From Dysidea avara (Eukaryota; Porifera; Demospongiae; Dictyoceratida; Dysideidae), in the NCBI RefSeq assembly GCF_963678975.1, contig NC_089281.1:3931277-3995276 (forward strand): a stretch of 64,000 nucleotides of DNA. The letters run 5' to 3'. The stretch's first letter is position 1. Each line of letters opens with the position of its first letter. The notes beneath the pieces are model-generated. The model worked only from the letters and a program-made list of their open reading frames with translations, was not told where the DNA came from and did not search any database. Of the stretch, positions 10,601 to 25,645 are shown one piece after another. The translations under genes were made by a program, and so were the position numbers.

Positions 10601-13600
10601 TTGTAATCTGAAGTTATGAATTATCAAATGTGGTATATTGGATGTGTGTGGAAGACCCCTTTTCACAAATCCAGTCACATTTCATCATTAATGGCTATTG
10701 TTATACTAATGATGATTAGGAATCAAATTTGACCACAACCTCTGGCAAGTTACTGTACTAACTATCTATTTCAAACAAATAATACATAATATAATTATCA
10801 CTTTCACACCTCAAATCAAAGGAACCACCAGGGCTACATTTCATATGTAGCCCAGTTAGCCAGGCTACATACAAAATGTAGCCAGGCTACAACTGGGCAC
10901 TAATTATATAGATGTTGAGGCTGAAATTGATTGTGGGGATCGATTAATACTCATGTAATTAGGATGCACGACTTAGATTTTGCCATGAAAACCACTCAGA
11001 CAGAGAACGTTTTGTTATCCTCGCCATTCTACAAGTTGAAAAACGTTGGGCTAAGGTGAGAACTAGCGCTATAGCTTATTCACCAATCGTTTCCACACAT
11101 TTTCGAATACGGGCACACCCCCATCACGAAGCTACCACTCTGCACGAACTAACCACTCTACAAACAAGCTTACCTACAGTATCTAGTCCTTTAGTAAGCT
11201 CCTTACTTTTCCATAAACAATTCAATAGCACTGATTAAAAGAGTAAACCCACGTAACCCTGTGATATCTCTACGATATGTCCGTTTATCATAACCGAAAT
11301 GTACTAACTGCTGACCCATAATCGAAAATTTTAGGTATGCATGTATAATACATCCAGTGGCTGCACTCGTGTTGGCTTGGGTGATTGATCGCCCTGTACA
11401 GGCTATCAGCCTAATAAGTGTTACATATTAGCTGTAACACGGGGCATTCAGGCTTTGCCTGATATGTATGCCTGAGGGCCGCAGGCCTGAGGGCATTCGG
11501 GCATACATATCAGGCAAAGCCCTCATGCCCATGTTACAACTATTACTTGTACTAGCTGTATATTTCCTTAAATCTATATTTTACTTTATACGTAGGTACA
11601 TTATACAAAATGAATCTTTTTCCTTTAACCGTACAAATACATTTTCAAGGGAACTACTGATTTGTACATAATAAACAAATGTACATACATAAAGTACGTA
11701 CTTTATTCAGCACTGAAATATACACCATTTCATGATCATCAGCCACAGCTCCAGGAAGCTCATTTCCCTTAGTGGTGATAGCAGTCGTTGTCGTCACTGT
11801 CCCTGACTGTTTACTTCCAGAAGCAACAATACCAGAGTCGCAGGCAGTATCAATTATAGTGGGTGACTAAATTAATGATATACATGTGTACAATAAGTAT
11901 TTGAATATCATAACAATATGTCTTGTCAACAGGACACATCAGTTTCAGCTTTAGTATCCACATTAAAATTGCTCTATTAACTTTAGATTGCAAAAGAGAC
12001 CGTCTTTGGTGGACACAAAAGTGTGTTAGCATGTTCATCTACTGTAATACACACATTGATTTTGTGTCCAAACCATGCATAACTGAATGGACTGTTTTAA
12101 GGAACACCATAATGTAGTGTAAGCAAGTGAGTGACACCATTATAGTCACCTTAGCCAGTTTTTCTGTAATTTAAGGAAATAATGTAGTTTTAATCATACA
12201 GTACAATAGTACTGTATAGTAGGGACATCGAAGGTGTGGGGGCAATCCGTGCTATAATGTAGCCCAAAAACCTGCCGCGATTTTTCCTCACAATGACATG
12301 ACAGTATTAGTTGGGTAAAACCAAGCTCAAAAGTGTCTTCAGATCGACCTGAAACGTTTCCATCAAGATGTAACAGAATTATTATTTTTATTTATTCAAT
12401 GGAATTTTCTACTGCCTGCCTGCCTGCCTGATGCCTTCAGTCAAGCGTAGCGGAAAACTGGCTACAGCTACAGCCCTAATTCTTTTGCAGAAACGTTCCT
12501 AGCTTGCTTAAGAAAAAACCTTTGCTATAATGATAAACATACAATGCTTGCACTATTGTCTTTAGTTACTTTTTATCCTTCTTTACCAAGGCCATCAGTC
12601 AAGGTTCTACTGTTGAGTGTAATAGACTACAGTACGGCTTCCATCTACCAGTGTATATTGCATCAAACTATTTGAATACATGTGGTTGCCGGTCACGTAT
12701 GTCGCAGTTGATATCAAATAGTGAGAGCAACTCGTGGCAAACTATATAGCATTGTGTAAGTCAATAGATATAGTTTATTTAGTAACAATGTTAAACCGAG
12801 TCAGGTCATTCAGGTCCTGGTCTGACCCCATGTGCTAAATTAAATGTGGACGTGTTACTACACGTCATAGCGTAGCCCTGCTTCTTTCATGAGCCATGCC
12901 CACTTATGTAAATTACTGTCTGTAGACAACATATGGTAGCCACACCCATTCATCAGTCTGTAGGTATGCACGAATCCATGTCCATTATTGTCTGCAGGCT
13001 TATGTAGAGCCACACCCACTTATCAGTTGTTATTGCATGAGTCAATCTAGTATAATAGTGCTGTGAGTAACTCTTAAAGTATTGTGACTGGTTTTGTGAA
13101 AAGCAGGCTATTTAGTGGTCATGAGCTTGTAATCAAAAAACTTCACAAACAAGTATAAGAAAAAATTAGGAATTTTAAATTAGATTAGGGACAGTGTATA
13201 GTGCTGCAATAAAAAGTACTGAAATAAGCTGGATTGGAGTAATACGTAATGTCCAAATACTGTAAAACAATAAGAAGTGAATATCCCGACTGTGCTATAC
13301 TTCTTATTGCAGCACTATACACTGTCCCTACTCTAATTTAAAATTCCTAATTTATTCTTATACTTGTATAAATACAAATCCTGTATATTGCATTGTAGCT
13401 ACAATCCATGGAAGGTTGAATAATGAAAACCAGAACTACTTGACATTTTCTGTGCATGTGGAAAAGACTCTTTATCCAAAATCTAGCCACATTTTAATGC
13501 TAAAATATATATTTGGGCAACATAGATTAAATTGAACTATAATACAATGAAATTACTACATACGTACGTATGTACGTACGTATATGGATACCTGGTAGAG

Positions 13601-15534
13601 AAAGTGTGCAGTAAGTCTATTAAGCACATTTTAATTGACTCAAAAAGTTTACATGTGAATGACAAAAACAACTGCTGTACTCAAAACTGCACTCAGTTTC
13701 TCAGTAAATCAATAACATGAATAACTGGTACATGTACTGTACAAATATATTACCTCATTCAAGTCTGTTAAGTTACTTCTACAGTGACAGTGAGGAGTAC
13801 ATGCAGAGTGTGATCCAGTCTGAGAATCCTGTTGTTCAGTTGAAACATCTTCGTCCAATGTAAAAAGCTGATGAGACTAGAAGAGCACATATATCAAACA
13901 CATATACTATGGCACAAACAACATGCAACTACGAAGTTGGTGGTCTTGAGGACAAGGCTGGTTTGGATTGTAATGTGAAAATTCTTCCAAACTGCATTTC
14001 AAGCATACTAGAATCACATCTATTATTACTAATAATGTTATTCTCTCTTTTCTCGTATAAAGTCACATTCAATAAACACTTGTCTCAATTATAAGCCAGA
14101 GCATTTCCTGGACATATTTGGAAAATAAATGCCTGGTCTCAAATAGAAGTCCGAGCTATTAATGGAGTCAACTGTTACTTGCTTTAATCCTTTCACCTGC
14201 TGCTATTTTCCAAACTTATTAACATTAAATTTAGAGCCATTAAGGTGCTACTAGTAACTACGTGAGTAGTTCGTGTACATGCAGGTAAGTATCACACAAC
14301 TGTTTTCCAATCATTTTAGCCATTCACTACACTAGTCAACACATTGTATACAGGTTCTCTAAGCTTACCATTACAATAATGGTCTTCTACCACAACTTCA
14401 ATACCAGAAATCGCTTAGACCTATCCAAAATAAATGCCTGGTTTCAAATAAAGGCCCTATTTGTTTACAGGCCTGGTCAAAAGTGCTGGGAACAAGGAAA
14501 TACAGTATACAAAGACCTGGGTCTGGGCCTTAAAAGCGAAATCATAATTACACCATGTTTCACACTATTCCAGGAAATCCATGCAGCTCGTTATCAACTT
14601 GAGTTATTAAACCCGGTGTACTATACATACAACATGAGCTTGGCATTTTGCCTGCACCTTATAATGAGCTAGAATAATATGTCTGTCAAACAATATTCTG
14701 AACTGTGATAATCATCCCAATAGGTAAAGTACATAAAAGATATGCGTTTGTTATACATAGGCCCAACAATAGCTACCTGTTTTAAAATATATATATAAAT
14801 CCCACATTCTTTTTTTGTGAATGCTTTCTTTTCTATAAATAGTTAGATCCAACATCGGACTATGATACAGATGTAGTTATGTAACTCACTTTTCCAGATG
14901 CTGCCGGTGATGGTTGTTTTTGTACGGTTACGAGCTCGTCATTGTTGATAGATGATGATACATGTGATGTCTCTTGTCCAGGAGATACCTTAAGAACACG
15001 GTTGTCAGCTGGCACAGAATGCATAGGTCTTCTTTCCACTGGTGTCGGCAGGGAAGAAGTGAGTCGGGTACATTGTATGCATTGGTCTGGTTGTGATTGT
15101 TCCTCAGACTGCACAATATCTGGTAAACCAGTCTGAAGACTGACAAATCTTCCTGTCGGCTGCCTCTGATTACCGTGTTGTCTACAACCTGATGACCAAC
15201 TGTTTGATCTAATACCACCAGACTGCTGCAAATCGTGAAATTTAGTCTCTAATTTGGTTACCAAATCAATGTGTGGTTGATAGTGTCCTGTTTCCTGCAA
15301 AACTTCAATGAAATCATTCAGAGCTGGCAGTCCTTTGTTCGCTAATGCCTTCAGATACAACTTCATTGGTTTTTGGGCATCTCCTAAGCTTTCAAGTTCG
15401 TTCACTTCATTCGCCGTTAGTCTATTTCTCGCGTGGAGTAGTAAAATAATTTCATTGACATTAATATGACCCACGATCGCTGGGGATAACTGCTGCAACA
15501 CTGCATTGGCGATTTGATCCTGCGATGTTGTCAT
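7679..15534 (-). CDS. CARD-like domain fused to a Rab-like small GTPase (3' end missing)
   Basis: Six exons on the minus strand: 15534-14890, 13876-13754, 11866-11702, 9765-9640, 8501-8391, 7828-7679. All have GT/AG borders and all introns are phase 0, giving 440 codons so far. Start: the first ATG after an in-frame TGA. Residues about 5-95 form a six-helix death-fold sequence resembling a CARD (LLLHARNRLTANEV, then DFIEVLQETGH). Residues 100-310 are a Ser/Thr/Gln-rich linker. A GTPase domain begins near 319: P-loop GNSGVGKTSL (328-337), WDTAGQETY (377-385, retaining the catalytic Gln), FYRGA (Rab F4-like), and VGNK at 437-440. The G5 box and tail are not in the window. It may act as a membrane-trafficking switch recruited through CARD contacts (inference). 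RASEF/Rab44-type large Rabs are the nearest architecture I know, but those carry EF-hands, not a CARD. Alternative: two genes, with a Rab start at ATG 9744. Confidence 0.72.
8506..9639. other. CARD-Rab intron 4, no gene seen
   Basis: AT-rich intron. Near 8666-8700 there is a short palindromic motif around 'gccagccataggccggc' that recurs at 54328-54350. No exon, RNA or complete transposon was recognised. Confidence 0.4.
11270..11545. repeat. Dispersed repeat ending in a foldback hairpin
   Basis: The left part (gatatctctacg, then 'taggtatgca...ccagtggctgcactcgt' and 'gattgatcgccc') matches the order of motifs at about 36150-36310 in an ASPG intron, so both are copies of one family. It ends in an imperfect inverted repeat at 11434-11537, with arms containing GGCTTTGCCTGATATGTATG and its complement. 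Lies in CARD-Rab intron 3. Confidence 0.6.
12200..12500 (+). repeat. Dispersed repeat, family with the CAGTAC..TAGTACTG start
   Basis: Starts with a small palindrome (cagtacaatagtactg) followed by 'tagtaggga'. It contains 'aaaccaagctcaaaagtgtc', a (tgcc)n run at 12413-12430 and 'cttcagtcaagcgtagcgg'. The same ordered motifs occur at 41252-41790 and 57860-58500. In CARD-Rab intron 2-3. Confidence 0.6.
12786..13060 (+). mobile_element. Left-end fragment of the 34114-34790 hAT-like family
   Basis: Begins 'ttaaaccgagtcaggtcatt' and contains 'ctttcatgagccatgcccac' and 'tgtctgtagacaac'. These follow the left half of the complete element at 34114-34790. The right end and target duplication were not found. 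Confidence 0.5.
13149..13367. mobile_element. Foldback MITE (ACAAGTA family)
   Basis: Inverted arms of about 65 bp: acaagtataagaaaaaatta at the left pairs with the complement at 13348-13367, and 'gggacagtgtatagtgctgc' pairs with its complement near 13304-13323. Related ends occur at 41957-42234 and 49798-49830. No coding capacity. Confidence 0.7.
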
Positions 15535-15747
15535 AATGCTGATGTCAACACTCCAATGGCACAACAGCAAACAATGAAGGAAGAGTGACGAAATCGCTGT
15601 TTTCCCTAATAAGGTATATCATCACGTGGGAGCTTTGCGAGTTGTACCATCCGGTAAGTGGGTAAAAATCCGGAATGTGCTATATAAACGTATATTCATC
15701 ATCAGGTGATTATGCTATTATGCATCGCAAAAGGGATAGCCACGCCC

Positions 15748-15880
15748 TAGTCTCGCGTGCCAGACGGTTTGTGTGGGGGCGGCAAATAAACCTGTTTATT
15801 TACCAAACGGTTTGTGTGGGGGCGGCAAATAAACCTGTTTATTTACCGCCCCCACACAAACCATCTATCACGCGAGACTA
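15748..15880. mobile_element. Short TIR element with 9-bp target duplication
   Basis: Ends tagtctcgcgtg and cacgcgagacta, flanked by gccacgccc at 15739-15747 and 15881-15889. The inside has two direct copies of a unit starting ggtttgtgtgggggcggc, then an inverted copy, so the element folds back on itself. A 9-bp duplication suggests a Mutator-like mobiliser (inference). A degenerate 'tagtctcgc...gagacta' also occurs near 34632. Confidence 0.7.
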
Positions 15881-16107
15881 GCCACGCCCACTGGGGGCGT
15901 GTCATCGTATAAATGTGTGTCACAACCGGCCTATATAGTTAGAAGCTGTATATAGCTATCATGGAAATGCACATAATTCCTTTATGAGGAGAGAAATTAA
16001 ATATCATAGGCATAGATACTATAGCCTTATAGTATCTATGTCATAGGTACAGCTTGGTGACTTGTTCCACATAATAATTATACTTTTTATTCTGTAAATG
16101 TTGTCCC

Positions 16108-16290
16108 ACTAGGAACCTGTGAGAAGGCTCTTAAATTTTGTGAGTCAGAAACATGTATCTCAGAGTAACTAAAACCTGAAAAATGTAGCATAAAATCCCA
16201 GACCCAGTGGTGACTTGGTCCCCAGCAACATGCAGCCTGAGTCTAGCAAGCCACAAGTACAGTCTGGGACAAAGAACAGTATAGTGGACA
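16108..16290 (+). repeat. Dispersed repeat shared with 44944-45050
   Basis: Shares the ordered motifs 'gtcagaaacatgt', 'actaaaac', 'atcccagacc' and 'tgcagcct' or 'cagcttgc' with the copy at 44944-45050, in the same orientation. No coding potential. Confidence 0.45.
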
Positions 16291-17560
16291 AAATCGGTGA
16301 ATACTATATTATATTGTTTGTGATTTTAGCCAGACTGATTACAAGAGTAATGCGGCTATTTTTATATATATAAGCTGTAATGAAATCAGTTGTATAGGGC
16401 TGTAGGATTTTGATACTTTGATATGAACAAAGAGTCCTACATTAATATATATCAACTCGAAGTTTGCAATAGTTCATTGTTGTTCATTCTCTCTTCACTA
16501 AAGTGTTGTGTTGTTCAGTGATGGTTACTTTCTTCATAAGTGCAGGAGCATGTAGCCGCAAAGGGTCTATAGGTATACGTACGTCTACATGCAGGTATTG
16601 GTCAAGAGCAACAGGACATCCAGTCAAGATGTGGGTTGGAGAACTTGACAAAGGGCACATTTAGGGTTAGTATTGATAGCTAGCTTCATAGGAGTTGGTA
16701 GAGTATCACGTAGCAAGAAGGACAGCTGTTCGTTTCTCAGGGAGGCCATACATCAATTTCTTCCACAAAGGACAATCTTGCTCCAGAGTGACATTGTCTA
16801 AAAATATATTTTGGACAGTTAGTTAATGGTAGAATTTTGATTCCCAATAATCAATGTGAGTACGATATGTAAATTATGACATGCATGGTTCGGCAGAGTG
16901 CGGAACGTTGGCAACTGAAGCTTTAGCAGCAGATAAAGAGTTAAGGACAGTGGAAGAAACATCTGGACTGTTGGCTAGTTCAAATATCACAGCTCTACAA
17001 TCAGTGGGTCAACTGACCACTCAACAGCCAGAAAATATGAGAGTTTAGCTTAGTGACTGCTTCAGATGAGGTAAAAAGGGGAAATCATCATATCCAGGTG
17101 AATACCATTCCAGGAATGCAATTTCGAGGAAGGTTCAACCATCTCTTAACAAACCCCTATGATTGCTGAGTATAATAAACCATATCCGAGGACCATATCA
17201 GTTAACAGTCAGCTCCCAGCGGAGCCTAGCTAGAAAGCTACACCGAAAATGATGAGCTACAAGAGAATAAACTATAACAGTATAAGAGAAATGTAGCACT
17301 ATGAAGCACTTAAGAGTACACTAGGCCAGCTGCTTTAACAATTATGACCATTTAGTTTTACATTAACCACAAAATTCCCTCTGATCATAAGAGCATAAGC
17401 GCTTATAAACAAGCTATATACAATTGATAAGCGCCCTGCGCGTTAAAATGGCGTGTGTAGTTTCATAGACGATATACGTTATACCGGTTATACGTACGCA
17501 GTAGTACTAGTAAGAAACGGTAAGTAGCTGTCTACATATGACGTACGTGTCAAGTTCATC

Positions 17561-19189
17561 ATGCTCAGGTGCAATCACGAAAGAATGGCCACGCCCACTG
17601 CTATAATCAGAACAATGGAGTGTAAATTGTGCCACAATCAGAGTGAAGTGTCTGTTACTAGTACTTGCTGTGGCCATGCAATCTGTAAGTGTTGTCTAGA
17701 AGGTACACAGAAAGACACTTACAACGTTTGCCCAATTTGCCTCAGCAAGGAATTTTCATTTTGTGAGGTTTGTACTAACAAGGACAAAGGCTGTGACTGG
17801 CAGGGTGAAATGAGTGAGATTGCCAATCATCTTGCAAGTAAGGATGGTTGCCAATTTGAAGAGGTAACCTGCTCAAATGATTGCAGTATAGTGCTGCAAC
17901 AACAATGTTTACCCAATCATGTTGAAGATGGGTGTCTACGTCGTAGGGTTGACTGTCAATACTGCCACATTGTTGGAGAGTGTCAGTTTATAGAGAATTA
18001 TCATAAAGAACAGTGTCCCAAGTTCCCCGTATCCTGTCCCAACAAATGCTCAGATAGTATACCTCGTGAGGACATCGGCAAGCACAAAACGTCTTGTCCA
18101 CTTGAAGAAGTTACCTGCACTAACAATTGTGGAACAATTTTACAACGATGTTACCTATCTACCCATGCCAAAATAGGTTGTCTGTATCGTAAGGTTGACT
18201 GCAAACATTGCCATGTTACTGGACAACATCAGTTCATTGACAGTGAACACAAGGAGCAGTGTCCAAAGTTGCCAGTACCTTGTCCCAACAAGTGTGAGGT
18301 TGGAAAGGTCCCAAGAGATGATGTTGAAGAACACAAGAAGATGTGCTCCCTGGAGCTAATCCATTGTGAGTATCATGAGTTGGGTTGTGAGGAGAGAGTA
18401 GCTCGTAAGAATCAGACTGAACACAACAAAGAGAAAATGGAGGAACATTTGTCTTTTATGAAGCAAAAGTTGTCAATGACAAATCAGGAACTCACAGACA
18501 CCAAACAACAGCTAGCTACAGCTTGTCATGATCTTAAAAAAGCTCAAGAAGAGTGTACTACACTAGTAGCCAGTACTGAGGCAACACTAACTAAACTACA
18601 AGCAAAGATCACTGAGATTGAAACTGCTTCTTACAACAGGATCGTTGAGTTAGAAACAAAATTATACCACAACACACAGCAATTTGAAAGCATACTAACT
18701 AATCCAGATATAAATTGGCTGGCAACACTGTACTCCCGTTCATCAAAGTTACCATCAAGTGATCAAGTTTTGCCAGTGTTTGTAAAAATGTCTGAATACA
18801 TGAAAAAAAGACAAGGTAAAATTCACTGGTACAGTGAGCCATTTTATACTCACCCAAAAGGATACAAGCTGTGTTTCCAGGGATGTTTAGGTACCGATCA
18901 CTTATCCGTTGGGCTACTGCTAATGAAGGGACCTTATGATAATCTATTAATGTGGCCACTGGTGGGAGACTTTGAGGTGAAGTTGTTGAATCAGAGGAAA
19001 AATAGTGAACATTTTCTAGTGGCCGGTGACTCTCAGGACAATGGACGTAAGAGGGTCCTCATGAAGGAGAAAAGTAGTTATTTTGTTTGGTTTAACGATA
19101 CGTTTATTTGTCATGATGATCTCAGTATGACTACTGAAGCAGTTCAGTATCTCAGAAATGATACTATATTCTTTTATTGTAAAATGTAA
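17561..19189 (+). CDS. TRAF-family RING/MATH adaptor, probable E3 ubiquitin ligase
   Basis: Single-exon frame of 542 codons. An N-terminal RING finger at about 21-61 shows CKLC, CCGHAICKCC and CPIC zinc ligands. Four to five TRAF-type Cys/His zinc fingers follow at about 70-285 (repeated EQCPK.PV.CPNKC units with HK..C spacing). A coiled coil spans about 290-375. A MATH/TRAF-C domain at about 410-542 has FYTHPKGYKLC, HLSVGLLLMKGPYD and the closing YLRNDTIFF. This is the classic TRAF layout; family members bind receptor tails as trimers through MATH and transfer ubiquitin via RING. The ATG at 17585 (agaATGgcc) has the stronger context and could be the true start. Head-to-head with the CARD-Rab gene and tail-to-tail with PPP1R36. 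It cannot be assigned to a numbered TRAF from sequence alone. Confidence 0.9.
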   Translation: MLRCNHERMATPTAIIRTMECKLCHNQSEVSVTSTCCGHAICKCCLEGTQKDTYNVCPICLSKEFSFCEVCTNKDKGCDWQGEMSEIANHLASKDGCQFEEVTCSNDCSIVLQQQCLPNHVEDGCLRRRVDCQYCHIVGECQFIENYHKEQCPKFPVSCPNKCSDSIPREDIGKHKTSCPLEEVTCTNNCGTILQRCYLSTHAKIGCLYRKVDCKHCHVTGQHQFIDSEHKEQCPKLPVPCPNKCEVGKVPRDDVEEHKKMCSLELIHCEYHELGCEERVARKNQTEHNKEKMEEHLSFMKQKLSMTNQELTDTKQQLATACHDLKKAQEECTTLVASTEATLTKLQAKITEIETASYNRIVELETKLYHNTQQFESILTNPDINWLATLYSRSSKLPSSDQVLPVFVKMSEYMKKRQGKIHWYSEPFYTHPKGYKLCFQGCLGTDHLSVGLLLMKGPYDNLLMWPLVGDFEVKLLNQRKNSEHFLVAGDSQDNGRKRVLMKEKSSYFVWFNDTFICHDDLSMTTEAVQYLRNDTIFFYCKM

Positions 19190-19915
19190 TTTAACATGTA
19201 TGAGAATATACAGGCTTGCTTTTGCATGTGGGCACATACGTATGTGTTTTTAACTACAAATCTACACTGGAGTCATTCGTTTTTTGAATTTTATCCTGGA
19301 ATTGTATTTATATTGAAATAATTATGTAATTTTATACCATAATTAAATTTTGTACATATCTTTTTTTAACAAAGAATTTTTTTTGTATAGTTTGACTATA
19401 TTATGTGAATTATTTCATATACATCAGAAACTAAATAGACAACAGGTGCTATAAGGGGGATAGCTATACGAATACAACATTTGAGGGATAATAATATTAA
19501 TGAATTGAAATTTGCAAGAAGTTGTGATTAAGCCACCAAATTTAAAATGTGATTGTTTATTCAAACACAGCAGCACGTGTAGTACATGTAGATTACAGGT
19601 TGATCATAGAATCATCACATGTGGCACAGTAGAACTAACTGCAGCATGTAGACTGAATTAAACACAAACGAACAGATAAAATGATTACAAAACGGTGTTA
19701 GGTGTGTCAATATAATAATTATGAAAATACTCTCTAATTGAACAGTCAGATCACTAGCTATATATACATTGGAATACACAGAAACCACAACACTAACTCT
19801 ACACAGACATACAGTATTATAGTGGACATTATCATGGTAGGTTCTGGAACATGTGACAACTGTGGTTACTTCAGTACACATATGTGATGATCACGGCACA
19901 CACAGTGATCTAGTG
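19190..19915. other. Convergent 3' region of TRAF and PPP1R36-like genes
   Basis: About 730 bp between the stop codons of two convergent genes. It contains AT-rich sequence and a minus-strand AATAAA (19561-19556) suited to end the PPP1R36-like transcript. No equally clear plus-strand AATAAA was found for the TRAF gene. Confidence 0.5.
19556..19561 (-). terminator. Polyadenylation signal AATAAA for the PPP1R36-like gene
   Basis: The plus-strand tttatt reads AATAAA on the minus strand, about 355 bp past the stop codon. Motif only; the cleavage site was not determined. Confidence 0.35.
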
Positions 19916-25495
<5,580 letters not shown>

Positions 25496-25530
25496 TGAGT
25501 ATGGTCTTTAATTAGAGTACTATTCCTGGC

Positions 25531-25544
25531 GTTGCTATGGAAAC
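25531..25544. promoter_or_regulatory. X-box (RFX transcription factor site) in a bidirectional promoter
   Basis: gttgctatggaaac fits the imperfect inverted repeat bound by RFX factors (GTTNCC-AT-GGNAAC type). It lies 36 bp upstream of the PPP1R36-like ATG and about 100 bp upstream of the ASPG ATG. RFX X-boxes close to the start are a known mark of ciliary genes, which suits PPP1R36. Binding is inferred, not shown. Confidence 0.65.
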
Positions 25545-25645
25545 AGGAAATGTATATTTTCTCGCGCGCTTCTTTTCCGTTTTCTTATACGTCATCAACA
25601 ATCCCTTCACACACCTTCATTTCGCTGAGGAGTTTGGGACCAAAG

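Larger units (their letters stand above)
15535..17560. promoter_or_regulatory. Divergent intergenic region between CARD-Rab and TRAF genes
   Basis: About 2 kb separate the two start codons, which point away from each other. It contains the MITE at 15748-15880, a short hairpin near 16010-16050 (atagatactatagcc / tatagtatctatg) and a dispersed repeat at 16108-16290. No further exon was identified. The region must hold both promoters unless 5' non-coding exons lie elsewhere. No TATA box or named site could be assigned. Confidence 0.45.

Noticed and set aside
14860..15570. 236-codon intronless gene starting upstream of 15534
   Set aside because: The upstream codon is TTG, not ATG; the first true ATG is 15534, and a phase 0 donor at 14890/14889 joins it to further exons.
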